Assembly (NCBI GenBank): GCA_963730535.1
Contig: CAVSRU010000005.1
Coordinates: 310,001 to 374,000, forward strand
Direction of reading: 5' to 3'
Source of the DNA: DASSUW01 sp963730535
GTDB taxonomy: Bacteria > Actinomycetota > Thermoleophilia > Solirubrobacterales > Solirubrobacteraceae
Length of the DNA stretch: 64,000 nt
This document shows positions 43,374-51,755 of this stretch, piece after piece. The notes under the pieces were generated by a model. The model was not told where the DNA came from, did not search any database, and saw only the letters and a list, made by a program, of their open reading frames with translations. Every line of letters starts with the position of its first letter. Position 1 is the stretch's first letter. A program made the translations under genes and the position numbers.

Positions 43374-45132
43374 ATGGCCGGCCTCATCCAGCCGTTGACA
43401 CTCGCGCTCGCGCAGGTCGACTCCCGCGTCGGCGACCTCGAGGGCAACGCCGCGCGGATCGCGGCGGGGATCGAGCGCGCGCGTGACGCCGGGGCTGAGC
43501 TGGTGCTCTTCCCCGAGCTGGCGCTCACCGGCTATCCGCCGGAGGACCTGCTGCTGAAGGAGCACTTCCTGCAGGCGTCGCGGGAGGCGATGCACGAGCT
43601 GGCCCGCGAAGCCGAGGGGATCGTGGTGCTGGTCGGCTTCCCGGAGCGAGCCGACGACGTCTACAACGCGCTCGCCGTGCTGGCCGACGGCGCGCTCCAG
43701 GGCGCCTACCGCAAGTCGGTGCTCCCCAACTACGGCGTGTTCGACGAGCAGCGCTACTTCCAGGTCGGCGATGGCGGCGCAGTGCTCGAGCTGGGCGGCG
43801 CGCGGCTCGGCCTGACGATCTGCGAGGACGTCTGGACGCCCGGCCCGCCCGCGTCCGACGAGGCGCTGGCGGGCGCCGCGCTGATCCTCAACGCGTCCGC
43901 GTCGCCGTACCACGCCGGCAAGGGCGTCGAACGCGAGCGGATGCTGATGCAGCGGGCGCGCGACAACCTCGCGGCCGTCGCCTTCTGCAACCTCGTGGGC
44001 GGGCAGGACGAGCTCGTCTTCGACGGCCACTCGCTGCTGATCGACCACGAGGGCACTGTGCTCGCACGCTCGCCGCAGTTCGAGGAGGCGCTGACGGTGG
44101 CGACCGTCGACCTCCAAGCCGCGCTCACGGCCCGTCTGCGCGACACGCGGCTGCGCAGGCCCGTGCGCCAAGCGCTTGCCCGAGGTGCGCCGGATCGGCC
44201 CGCTCGAGCGCGCCGAGGCGCCGGACCGGCGCGTGGGCGGCGAGGTCGCGCCGCTCCTGGGCCCGGAGGCCGAGGTCTACGCGGCGCTCGAGCTCGGCAC
44301 CCGCGACTACGTGCGCAAGAACGGCTTCGAGCACGCCGTCATCGGGTTGTCGGGCGGTATCGACTCGACGCTCACGCTGCTGATCGCCGTCGACGCGCTG
44401 GGCACCGATCGCGTGACGGCCGTCACGATGCCGTCGCGCTACTCCTCCCAGGGCACGCGCGACGATGCCCGCGTGCTCGCCGAGAACCTCGGCGTCGACC
44501 TGCTGGAGATCCCGATCGGGCGCGCGATGGAGGTCTACGAGGAGCTGCTCGCCCCGGCGTTCGGCGATCGCGAGAGCGACATCACGGAAGAGAACCTCCA
44601 GGCGCGGATCCGCGGGAACATCCTGATGGCGCTGTCGAACAAGTTCGGCTGGCTCGTGCTGACGACCGGCAACAAGTCCGAGAACTCGGTCGGCTACTCG
44701 ACGCTCTACGGCGACTCGGCGGGCGGCTTCGCGGTCATCAAGGACGTGCCGAAGACGCTCGTCTACCGGCTCGTGGAGTGGCGCGACGCGCGCGACGCCG
44801 ATCAGCCCGTCCCGCGCTCGATCGTCGAGCGCCCGCCCAGCGCCGAGCTGCGCGACGACCAGCGCGACACCGACTCGCTCGGCGACTACGACACGCTCGA
44901 CGCGATCCTCGCGGGCTACATCGAGGAGGACCTCGAGCCCGATCAGCTCGAGCGGCTCGACCTGCCGGCGGACGCCATCGAGCGGGCGATCGGGCTGGTC
45001 GACCGCGCCGAGTACAAGCGCCGCCAGGCGCCGCCGGGGATCAAGATCACTCCGCGTGCGTTCGGTCGCGACCGGCGGATGCCGATCACGAACGGCTATC
45101 GCCCTGGCCGGCGCCCGCCGGTAGCTCTCTGA
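43374..45132 (+). CDS. nadE: Glutamine-dependent NAD+ synthetase, frameshifted
   Basis: About 585 residues after joining frames; ATG 43374. Residues 1-270 form the nitrilase-type glutaminase domain (LVLFPELALTGYPPEDLL with Glu, a Lys in GAYRKSVLPNYGV and Cys in LTICEDVWTPG). The synthetase domain follows with P-loop GLSGGIDSTLTLLIA, LTTGNKSENSVGYSTLYGD and RRQAPPGIKITPRAFG. Between them one extra base at about 44176 breaks the frame; deleting it joins RQAL to PEVRRIGPLERAE. Makes NAD+ from deamido-NAD+, ATP and glutamine. As the usual essential step, a true pseudogene is unlikely. The 3' end overlaps the convergent thioesterase by 47 bases. Confidence 0.87.
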
Positions 45133-45517
45133 CGGCGATCGTCATCCGCACGAGCGCGCACAGGCGCCCCTCGTCGTCGCTGATCTCGACCTCCCAGACC
45201 CAGGTCGTGCGCCCGCGGTGACGGCGGCGGGCCACCGCGTGGATCGTGCCGTCGACGATCGGGCGCAGGAAGCTCGTCTGGTTCGAGAGTCCCTGGGCGG
45301 CCTGGCCCTGGTCGCGGACGGCCACCCACGTGGCCACGGAGGCCATCGTCTCGGCGATGGAGGCGAACACGCCGCCGTGCACGAGCCCCGCTGGTTGGAG
45401 CAGCTCGTCGCGCACCTGGACCTGGGCGCGGACCTCCTCGTCGCTGTAGCTCAGGAGCTCGAGGCCGTAGAGGCGGTCGAAGCCCACGGGCCAGCCCTCG
45501 AACGGGGGCGTCGTCAT
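45086..45517 (-). CDS. PaaI-type hotdog thioesterase
   Basis: 143 residues from ATG 45517 (an in-frame GTG three codons upstream is possible). Hotdog fold with GLVHGGVFASIAETMAS, the HGG motif and catalytic acid region of the PaaI group, SNQTSFLRPIVDGTIHAVAR, and WVWEVEISDDEGRLCA. It hydrolyses acyl- or aryl-CoA. The 3' end overlaps nadE on the other strand. Confidence 0.85.
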   Translation of the reverse strand: MTTPPFEGWPVGFDRLYGLELLSYSDEEVRAQVQVRDELLQPAGLVHGGVFASIAETMASVATWVAVRDQGQAAQGLSNQTSFLRPIVDGTIHAVARRRHRGRTTWVWEVEISDDEGRLCALVRMTIAVRELPAGAGQGDSRS

Positions 45518-45541
45518 GCGGCGCACACTACCCTCAGGCCG

Positions 45542-46510
45542 GTGCCACTCGCCCCGGACCAGCGCGCCGTGCTCGAGCTCGTTCTCCGCCAGGGCCGCTC
45601 CTACGGAGAGCTCTCAGAGCTGCTCGCGATCCCCGAGCGCGACGTGCGCGAGCGAGCCGACGCCGGCCTGCGCGGGCTGGCCGGCGAACCCCCCGCGGGC
45701 GTCGACAGCGGCCGGATCGCCGACTGGCTGCTCGGGCAGCAACCCGCCGCCGAGGCCGAGCGAACCCGGGACGCCGTCGCCCGCAACCCGCGCGCCCGCG
45801 AGTGGGCCGCAGCCGCGGCGATGCACCTCGGCGGGCTCGGCGGCGCGGTCCCGGACGTGCCCGGCGACGACGAGCTCAGCCCGGAAGCGGACACCGCGGC
45901 CCGGCGCCCCCGCGAGGTGGGCGAGGTCGGCGTGGTCGGCGAGGTGCCCGAGCGGCCGGCACCCGCGCGCGGCGTCCCGCGCTCCTCGCGTCTCGGCGGC
46001 GCCCTGCTGATCGCCGCGCTCGTGCTCCTGGTCGCCGGCGGGCTGTACCTGATCCTCGGTCGCGGCGGCGATGACGACGAGCCGCCGGCCACGGAGCCGA
46101 CCTCGGAGGCCGCCGCCACCGAGACGCCTGCGACGACGGGCAACGACATCGTGCTCCAGGGGCCGGAGGGCTCGAAGGCCGCCGGCCTGATGCGGCTGAT
46201 CCGGCGCGAGGACGGGGCGGTCCAGTTCGCGATCGCCGCGCAGGAGGTCCCGCCCAACAAGGGGAACGAGGTGTACGCCGTGTGGTTCACGCGCGACGGC
46301 AGCAAGCCGCGGCGGCTCGGGTTCGCCCAGGCGCAGGTCACCAAGGAGGGCGTGCTCACGACCGGCGGCCCGCAACAGGGCGACGAGGACGAGTTCCCGC
46401 GCTGGTTCGCGACCTACGAGAAGGTGCTCGTGACCCGCGAGACCGACGCGAAGGCCAAGCGTCCCGGCGCCGCGGTGCTCGAGGGCACGCTGCCGGCGGG
46501 GGGCGGCTGA
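45542..46510 (+). CDS. Membrane HTH protein with RskA-like extracytoplasmic domain
   Basis: 322 residues from GTG 45542. Residues 1-45 are a sigma region 4-like helix-turn-helix (LAPDQRAVLELVLRQGRSYGELSELLAIPERDV). Linker to about 155, one membrane helix at about 158-178 (ALLIAALVLLVAGGLYLILG), a Thr/Glu linker, and a C-terminal RskA-like domain (about 198-322) with KAAGLMRLIRREDG, NKGNEVYAVWFTRDG and RWFATYEKVLVTRE. Anti-sigma-K proteins have an anti-sigma domain inside instead of HTH. It may bind DNA directly and respond to envelope signals. No sigma gene is adjacent. Confidence 0.8.
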   Translation: MPLAPDQRAVLELVLRQGRSYGELSELLAIPERDVRERADAGLRGLAGEPPAGVDSGRIADWLLGQQPAAEAERTRDAVARNPRAREWAAAAAMHLGGLGGAVPDVPGDDELSPEADTAARRPREVGEVGVVGEVPERPAPARGVPRSSRLGGALLIAALVLLVAGGLYLILGRGGDDDEPPATEPTSEAAATETPATTGNDIVLQGPEGSKAAGLMRLIRREDGAVQFAIAAQEVPPNKGNEVYAVWFTRDGSKPRRLGFAQAQVTKEGVLTTGGPQQGDEDEFPRWFATYEKVLVTRETDAKAKRPGAAVLEGTLPAGGG

Positions 46511-46513
46511 GCC

Positions 46514-47467
46514 ATGGAGCCGCGCGTCCTGCCGCCCAACGTGCTGTCCCACTTCTATGCGGGCGGCGCCCGCATCGCCGACCTGCGAGGCCTCGAGCTG
46601 GAGTCCGACCACATGCCCGAGGAGTGGCTCGGCGCCGTCAACCCGGCGTTCGGTCACACCGAGCGGGGGCTGAGCCGGTTCGACGACGGGACGCTCGTGC
46701 GCGACGCGATCGCCGCCGACCCTCAGGCGTACCTCGGCGCCGAGCACGTGGCGCGCTACGGCCCCTCCCCCGCGCTGCTCGTCAAGCTGCTCGACGCCGG
46801 CCAGCGGCTGCCCGTGCACTTCCACCCCGATCGCGCGTTCGCCCGCGAGGCGCTCGGGAGCCCGTACGGCAAGACCGAGGCGTGGCTGATCGTCGAGGCC
46901 GAGCCGGGTGCCTCGGTGCACGCCGGCTTCAGCCGCGACGTGGAGCTCGACGAGGTGCGCGAGTGGATGCGCAGGCAGGACTCGGCCGCGATGCTCGACG
47001 CGCTGCACGAGCTGCCGGTCGGCGCCGGCGACGCCGTCTTCATCCCGGCCGGCACGGCGCACGCCATCGGCGCCGGCATCCTGCTCGTCGAGCTCCAGGA
47101 GCCGAGCGACTTCTCGGTCCTGCTCGAGTGGGACGGCTTCGAGCTGACGGAGGACGAGGGCCACCTCGAGCTCGGCTGGGACCGCGCCCTGTCCGCCCTC
47201 GACCGCTCGGCGGCGCCCGCCCCGCAGCCGGGGCTCCCGGCCGAGGCCGACCCGTTCTTCCGCGCCGAGTGGCTCTCCGGCGGCGACGCGCTCGACCAGG
47301 GCTTCTCGATCCTCGTCGGCACGGCCGGTGAGGGCGTCCTCGCCACCGAGGGAGGCGAGGTGCCGTTCAGCCGCGGGTCCGTCGTCCTCGTGCCGTTCTC
47401 CGCTGGAGGTGGCGAGCTGCGCGGCGATGACGTCCGCGCGATCCGCTCGCGGCCTCCGGCGCCGTAG
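46514..47467 (+). CDS. manA: Class I mannose-6-phosphate isomerase-like protein
   Basis: 317 residues. Zinc ligands lie in VHFHPDRAFAREALG and GKTEAWLIVEAEPG, with His in IPAGTAHAIGAGILLVELQ. Interconverts fructose-6-phosphate and mannose-6-phosphate for cell-wall mannosides. Shorter than the enteric enzyme (about 390), like many Gram-positive forms. It starts 4 bases after the upstream stop. Followed by repeat R3. Confidence 0.85.
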   Translation: MEPRVLPPNVLSHFYAGGARIADLRGLELESDHMPEEWLGAVNPAFGHTERGLSRFDDGTLVRDAIAADPQAYLGAEHVARYGPSPALLVKLLDAGQRLPVHFHPDRAFAREALGSPYGKTEAWLIVEAEPGASVHAGFSRDVELDEVREWMRRQDSAAMLDALHELPVGAGDAVFIPAGTAHAIGAGILLVELQEPSDFSVLLEWDGFELTEDEGHLELGWDRALSALDRSAAPAPQPGLPAEADPFFRAEWLSGGDALDQGFSILVGTAGEGVLATEGGEVPFSRGSVVLVPFSAGGGELRGDDVRAIRSRPPAP

Positions 47468-47477
47468 CGACGCTGGC

Positions 47478-47686
47478 GAACGTCAACGGCGGCTGGGTAG
47501 GGAGGCTGGGGAGCCGCCGGCGGTGCGCGAACTATCGCGGATTACCCCCGGAAACCGACGGTAATCGGGATACGTTCGGCGAACTATCCCGGATTAGCGC
47601 GGAAACCGCGGCTAACTCGAGATAGTTCGCGCCATCGCCAGCCGCGCCGGCCCCCTCGCCTCCCTACCCAGCCGCAGTAGACGTTC
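47478..47686. repeat. Intergenic inverted-repeat element, copy R3 (two modules)
   Basis: 209-bp element between convergent genes. Left arm starts GAACGTCAACGGCGGCTGGG (47478); right arm ends CAGCCGCAGTAGACGTTC (47686). Two modules, 47528-47578 and 47580-47629, each about 50 bp, open CGAACTATC and close near GTTCG; their centres are CCGGAAACCG and GCGGAAACCGC. The final 23 bases encode the last codons and stop of the minus-strand FAD enzyme gene. Confidence 0.9.
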
Positions 47687-49265
47687 GGCCAACGAGCTTG
47701 CCGGGATTCATCACCCCGGCCGGGTCACAGCGCTCCTTCACGGCGCGCAAGACGTCAAGCCCCAACGCACCCACCTCCGCCGACATCCACGGCACGTGGT
47801 CACGGCCGACCGCGTGGTGGTGGGTCAGGGTCCCTCCGGCGGCGAGGAGTGCGTCCGTCCCTGCGGCCTTCGCGGCCTGCCACTGACCGGCGGGGTCGGC
47901 CTCGTCGGCGCGGGCGAAGACCGTGAAGTACAGCGAGGCGCCGGTCGGATAGAGGTGCGAGACGTGGCAGCCCACGAGCATCCCCGGCAGCGCGGCCCGC
48001 ACCGCGGCGTGGATGCCGGCGAGCCGTGACCACGGCGCCGCGGTCTCCAGCGTCTCGACCATCACGCCCCGGTCGAGCAGGTCGTCCCGCAGGTGCGGCC
48101 CGGCGAACCGCGACGCCGCCCACGCCCGGCCCGGGCCCTGGCCCAGGCCGCGAGCCCCCGCCGCCCGGAGCCGCCGCGCCGCCTCGTCGCGGCCACGGGC
48201 GTCTCCCCATCCGAAGACCATCAGACAGACCTCGCCGCCCGCCCGTGCGCGGACCGCGGCGCGCGCGACCCGGCCCGACCCGGCGAAGGCGAGCGCCGTC
48301 CGGGTGTCGTCCTCGTCCGACAGCCGGGCGATGTCAGGCGCGACGCCCGCCTGCACGAGCGCGCGGAGCGCCTCGCAGCCCGCCTCGAAGCCGGCGATCA
48401 CCCAGCCCTCGTAGCGCCACGCCGGCGGCAGCGCTTGGACCCGCAGCGTGGCCGCCGTGATGACGCCGAGCGTCCCCTCGGAACCCACCACCAGCTGCCG
48501 GAGGTCCGGACCGGCGGCGCTGGCGGGCAGCGTGCGCACCGCGAGCTCGCCGGCCGGCGCCGCCAGCCGCACGCCGACGAGGTTCGCGGCGATCCCGCCG
48601 AAGCCGGTCGACGCCTGGCCCGACGAGCGCGTGGCGACGCAGCCGCCGACCGTCGCCCACTCGTAGCTCTGCGGGACGTGGCCGAGCGTCAGCCCGTGGG
48701 CGGCGAGCGCGCGGTCGGCCTCCGGCAGCCGCAGGCCCGGGCCGAGCGTGGCGGTGAGCGAGCGCGCGTCGACGTCGAGCACGCCGTCCATCCGCCCGAG
48801 GTCGAGCGAGACGAGCGCCGGGAAGCGGCCGCGCAGCGGCTCGAGGCCGCCGACCACGCTCGTGCCGCCGCCGAACGGGACGACGGCCACCCCAGCGTCC
48901 GCGCACACCGCGAGCACGGCCGCCACCTCGTCGTGGCCGCCGGGCGCGACCACCGCGTCCGGCGCGTCCTCGCAGTCGCCGGCGCGTTGGGCGAGCAGGT
49001 CGAGGTACGACTTCCCGCGGCAGCGCAGGACGCGCGCCTCGGGGTCGCTGCGCACGAACCCGGCGCCCACGATCGCCTCGAGCCGCGCGCGCACCGCGCC
49101 CTCCAGCGCCGGTTCCCGCAGCCGCACGGCATCGAGCGCGACCGGCCGCGAGACGACCGCGCCGTCGATGCCCAGCGCCTCGCGCAGGAACGGCAGGGCG
49201 TGGTCGGGCAGCGAGGGCCCGGCCCCCGGCTCCCCCCACCCCCAGAAGACCTGCTCGCGCCTCAC
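47664..49265 (-). CDS. FAD-dependent oxidoreductase, alkyl-DHAP synthase-like
   Basis: 533 residues from GTG 49265 (GTGA overlap with the upstream gene). N-terminal WGWGEPG, PCMH-type FAD fold with VVAPGGHDEVAAVLAVC, PFGGGTSVVGGLEP and SYEWATVGGCVATRSSG, and a C-terminal AGGTLTHHHAVGRDHVPWM as in alkyldihydroxyacetonephosphate synthases. It may make ether lipids or oxidise a 2-hydroxy acid. The reaction is not fixed by sequence. The last eight codons, ending TAG, lie in repeat R3. Confidence 0.85.
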   Translation of the reverse strand: MRREQVFWGWGEPGAGPSLPDHALPFLREALGIDGAVVSRPVALDAVRLREPALEGAVRARLEAIVGAGFVRSDPEARVLRCRGKSYLDLLAQRAGDCEDAPDAVVAPGGHDEVAAVLAVCADAGVAVVPFGGGTSVVGGLEPLRGRFPALVSLDLGRMDGVLDVDARSLTATLGPGLRLPEADRALAAHGLTLGHVPQSYEWATVGGCVATRSSGQASTGFGGIAANLVGVRLAAPAGELAVRTLPASAAGPDLRQLVVGSEGTLGVITAATLRVQALPPAWRYEGWVIAGFEAGCEALRALVQAGVAPDIARLSDEDDTRTALAFAGSGRVARAAVRARAGGEVCLMVFGWGDARGRDEAARRLRAAGARGLGQGPGRAWAASRFAGPHLRDDLLDRGVMVETLETAAPWSRLAGIHAAVRAALPGMLVGCHVSHLYPTGASLYFTVFARADEADPAGQWQAAKAAGTDALLAAGGTLTHHHAVGRDHVPWMSAEVGALGLDVLRAVKERCDPAGVMNPGKLVGRTSTAAG

Positions 49266-49693
49266 CGCAGCACGCCGTCGAGCCGCTCGAGGGCCATGGC
49301 CAGCTCGCGGCGGGCGGCTCGGCGCATCATGAAGCGGCCGAAGCGCGCCATGCCGCGGCCCCGCTGGCGCAGCTCGAGCGTCACCCGCGTCCCCTCCCCC
49401 GTCTCCTCCAGGAACACCTCGACGCGGCGCTCGGCCAGCACCTTGGCGAACGGCGTCCCCTCGATCTCCTGCGCCCACGCCCGCCGGCGCAACGCCTCCT
49501 GCCCGTCGAGCCGCCAGTCGGCCCGCACCGCGCGGCCGCGATCCGAGCGCAGCACCGTCGTCCAGCCGTCCGCCGTGATCGCCTTGACGCGCTCCACCCG
49601 CGGCCACCAGCGCGCGAGCGAGCGCGCCTCCCCCACCACCGCCCAGACGCGCTCGGGCGCGGCCGCCACAGTGCGGGAGCGGGTGACGATCAC
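49262..49693 (-). CDS. SRPBCC/polyketide cyclase-like protein
   Basis: 143 residues, START/Bet v 1-like fold: TRSRTVAAAPERVWAVVGEARSLARWWP, a middle sheet (ADGWTTVLRSDRGRAVRADW) and a C-terminal helix FMMRRAARRELAMALERL. Such proteins bind hydrophobic ligands. Linked by 4-base overlaps to apt and the FAD oxidoreductase. Ligand unknown. Confidence 0.82.
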   Translation of the reverse strand: MIVTRSRTVAAAPERVWAVVGEARSLARWWPRVERVKAITADGWTTVLRSDRGRAVRADWRLDGQEALRRRAWAQEIEGTPFAKVLAERRVEVFLEETGEGTRVTLELRQRGRGMARFGRFMMRRAARRELAMALERLDGVLR

Positions 49694-50214
49694 TCGCCGT
49701 CGTAGGTGAGCAGCGCGTGCACGTCGTAGCCCGCCAGCCGCTGCCGCCCGCCCAGAAACGCGAGCTCGACGAGGAACCCGCAGCCCGCGATCCGCGCGCC
49801 GGTCCCCTCGATCAGCTCGGCCAGCGCGCGGGCCGTGCCGCCGGTGGCGAGCAGGTCGTCGTGGAGCAGCACCCGCGCGCCGTCCGCCAGCGCGTCGGCA
49901 TGCATCTCGAGCGCGTCGACCCCGTATTCGAGGATGTACTCCGCCGAGATCGTCTCGTGCGGGAGCTTGCCCGGCTTGCGGGCGGGCACGAACCCCGCGC
50001 CCAGCTCGCGCGCGATCGCCGCGCCGAGGATGAACCCGCGGGCCTCGGCCGCCACCACGTAGTCGACCTCCAGCGGGCGCGCCCAGGTCGCGAGCTGTGC
50101 CACGGCGTCGGACAGCGCGTCGGCGTTCAGGAGCAGCGGCGTGATGTCCTTGAACAGGATCCCCGGCTTCGGGAAGTCCGGGATGTCGCGAATGTACGAC
50201 CCGAGGTCGCTCAC
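49690..50214 (-). CDS. apt: Adenine phosphoribosyltransferase
   Basis: 174 residues. PDFPKPGILFKDITPLL, AAEARGFILGAA and the PRPP loop VLLHDDLLATGGTA identify Apt, which converts adenine and PRPP to AMP for purine salvage. The 5' end overlaps the MerR gene by 4 bases. Length matches the family. Confidence 0.95.
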   Translation of the reverse strand: MSDLGSYIRDIPDFPKPGILFKDITPLLLNADALSDAVAQLATWARPLEVDYVVAAEARGFILGAAIARELGAGFVPARKPGKLPHETISAEYILEYGVDALEMHADALADGARVLLHDDLLATGGTARALAELIEGTGARIAGCGFLVELAFLGGRQRLAGYDVHALLTYDGE

Positions 50215-50981
50215 TTGGCGATCCGGCGCAGGTCGCGCACCAGCAGCAGGTGCTTGAGATGCGAGGCCACGGCCGCCAGGTTCTCGAGCGCCTCGATCGC
50301 CTCCTTGCGCCGCTCCGGGTTCCGCGAGCGCAGCGACGGCGCGAGGATCTGCTGGAGCAGCGCCGCCTCGCGCTCGGCCGAGGTCTTGAAGACGCGCAGG
50401 TTGCGCCCGGCGACCCCGTAGCGGGAGAGCTCGGTCACCGCGCGGACGATCTCGCGCTCGGTCTCGTCGTAGTAGCGCGTGCCGCCCCGGACCTCGCCGC
50501 GGACGATCCCGTAGTCCTCGAGCTCGGAGACCAGCCGCGGCTCGGCCCCGGTTTCGTCGACCACGTCGGACAGCGAGTACAGCGCGCCGTGGTCGCGGAG
50601 CGAGAAGGTCAGCCGCCGCAGCGCCGCGCCTGGCCGCGACACCTCCTGCGGAGGGGCGGCCGGTCCCGGCGGCTCGTCCTCGGCACGCCCGGCGGCCAGC
50701 TCCTGGCGGATCACCCGCAGCGGCAGGAACTCGTCGCGCTGGAGCCGGAGGATCGTGCGCAGGCGCGACACGTCGGTCTGCGCGTAGAGCCGGTACCCGC
50801 CGGGCGTGCGCCGCGGCGCGAGCAGCTTCTGGTCCTCCAGGTAGCGGATCTTGGAGATCGAGATATCGGGGAACTCCTGCGAGAGCGCCTTGCAGACCGC
50901 CCCGATGGTCAGCGACTTGCGCGGCGCCTCGTCCTCGGCCGGCTGCGGTAGCGGGGCTTCGATGAGCGGGTCGTCGGACAC
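50211..50981 (-). CDS. ftsR: MerR-family regulator, FtsR-like
   Basis: 256 residues. The winged HTH is MerR-type (SLTIGAVCKALSQEFPDISISKIRYLEDQKLLAP, GGYRLYAQTDVSRLRTILRLQRDEFLPL). A second MerR-like helical part (about 140-256) has LYSLSDVVDETGAEPRLVSELEDYGI. It resembles the Rv1828/FtsR group next to garA in mycobacteria and corynebacteria; FtsR activates ftsZ in Corynebacterium. Symbol by family and context, not tested here. Confidence 0.82.
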   Translation of the reverse strand: MSDDPLIEAPLPQPAEDEAPRKSLTIGAVCKALSQEFPDISISKIRYLEDQKLLAPRRTPGGYRLYAQTDVSRLRTILRLQRDEFLPLRVIRQELAAGRAEDEPPGPAAPPQEVSRPGAALRRLTFSLRDHGALYSLSDVVDETGAEPRLVSELEDYGIVRGEVRGGTRYYDETEREIVRAVTELSRYGVAGRNLRVFKTSAEREAALLQQILAPSLRSRNPERRKEAIEALENLAAVASHLKHLLLVRDLRRIAK

Positions 50982-50986
50982 TCCCG

Positions 50987-51457
50987 CTACCGCGCCAGAT
51001 AGGTCAGCTTGTACTTGCCGATCTGGAGCTCATCGCCGTCCTCGAGCGTGTGCGAGTCGATCCGCCGGCGGTTCACGTACGTGCCATTCAAGGAGCCCGA
51101 GTCGTCGAGGTACCAGGCGCCCGAGCGTCGCACCAGCACGGCGTGGTCGCGGGAGACGGTCACGTCGTCGAGGAAGATCTCCGCCTCGGGAGACCGGCCG
51201 ATCGTCATCCGCTCCCCCTGGAGCGCGAACGACTGCCCGACCCGGCCGCCGCCCGAGCGGATGACCAGCGCGCCGGACTCGGCGGCGACGTCGCCGACGT
51301 CGACCGGGCGCAGCTCGCCCGTCTGCTCGTCGATCATGTACGTGGCCGTCGTCACGTCGTCGCGCGGCTCGCGCGTGCCGACGAACGCGCCGCAGCGCGT
51401 GCAGTAGTTCGCTCCCTCGTTGACGACGAAGCCGCACTCCGGGCAATGGTGCGCCAT
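50987..51457 (-). CDS. FHA-domain protein, GarA-like with N-terminal zinc ribbon
   Basis: 156 residues. An N-terminal zinc ribbon (CPECGFVVNEGANYCTRCG, two CxxC pairs), then VTTATYMIDEQTG with the TT pair that is phosphorylated by Ser/Thr kinases in GarA/OdhI. FHA domain about 66-150: TIGRSPEAEIFLDDVTVSRDHA and DDSGSLNGTYVNRRRI. GarA proteins switch central metabolism according to kinase signals. Five bases before the FtsR-like gene, as in mycobacteria. The zinc ribbon is an extra. Confidence 0.85.
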   Translation of the reverse strand: MAHHCPECGFVVNEGANYCTRCGAFVGTREPRDDVTTATYMIDEQTGELRPVDVGDVAAESGALVIRSGGGRVGQSFALQGERMTIGRSPEAEIFLDDVTVSRDHAVLVRRSGAWYLDDSGSLNGTYVNRRRIDSHTLEDGDELQIGKYKLTYLAR

Positions 51458-51475
51458 GCGAGGCGCTCCCGGGCG

Positions 51476-51745
51476 CTAGACCTCGTCGGCCCCGCCGGAG
51501 GCGCGACCGGCGAGGATGTCGGTCAAGCGCTGGACGTCCGCCCCCGAGATGACGTCCTCACCGCCCTCGTGCTTCTTGCGCAGCCGGTTGACCAGCTCGG
51601 CGCGCAGGATGTCGATCTTGCCGTGCAGGATCCGGCGGCGGTACGACACCTCCTGCTCCTCGTCCGTGAGCTGCTGGATCAGGTCCTTGAGCTCCTGGTC
51701 GGACAGGGAGCCGAGATCGGGGAAGGTGTCCATGTCGGCGAGCAT
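51476..51745 (-). CDS. rsiG: RsiG-like anti-sigma factor (c-di-GMP responsive family)
   Basis: 89 residues, or 85 if ATG 51733 is used. Two helices: SLSDQELKDLIQQLTDEEQ and VSYRRRILHGKIDILRAELVNRL. RsiG family members carry an ExxxSxxRxxxQxxxD c-di-GMP motif; here E30, S34, R37, H41 and D45 match except that Gln is His41. In Streptomyces, RsiG with c-di-GMP holds the sigma factor WhiG. Only one motif is visible, as described for homodimeric RsiG of Rubrobacter. The WhiG partner is not in the window. Confidence 0.78.
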   Translation of the reverse strand: MLADMDTFPDLGSLSDQELKDLIQQLTDEEQEVSYRRRILHGKIDILRAELVNRLRKKHEGGEDVISGADVQRLTDILAGRASGGADEV

Positions 51746-51755
51746 AGCGAATTCA

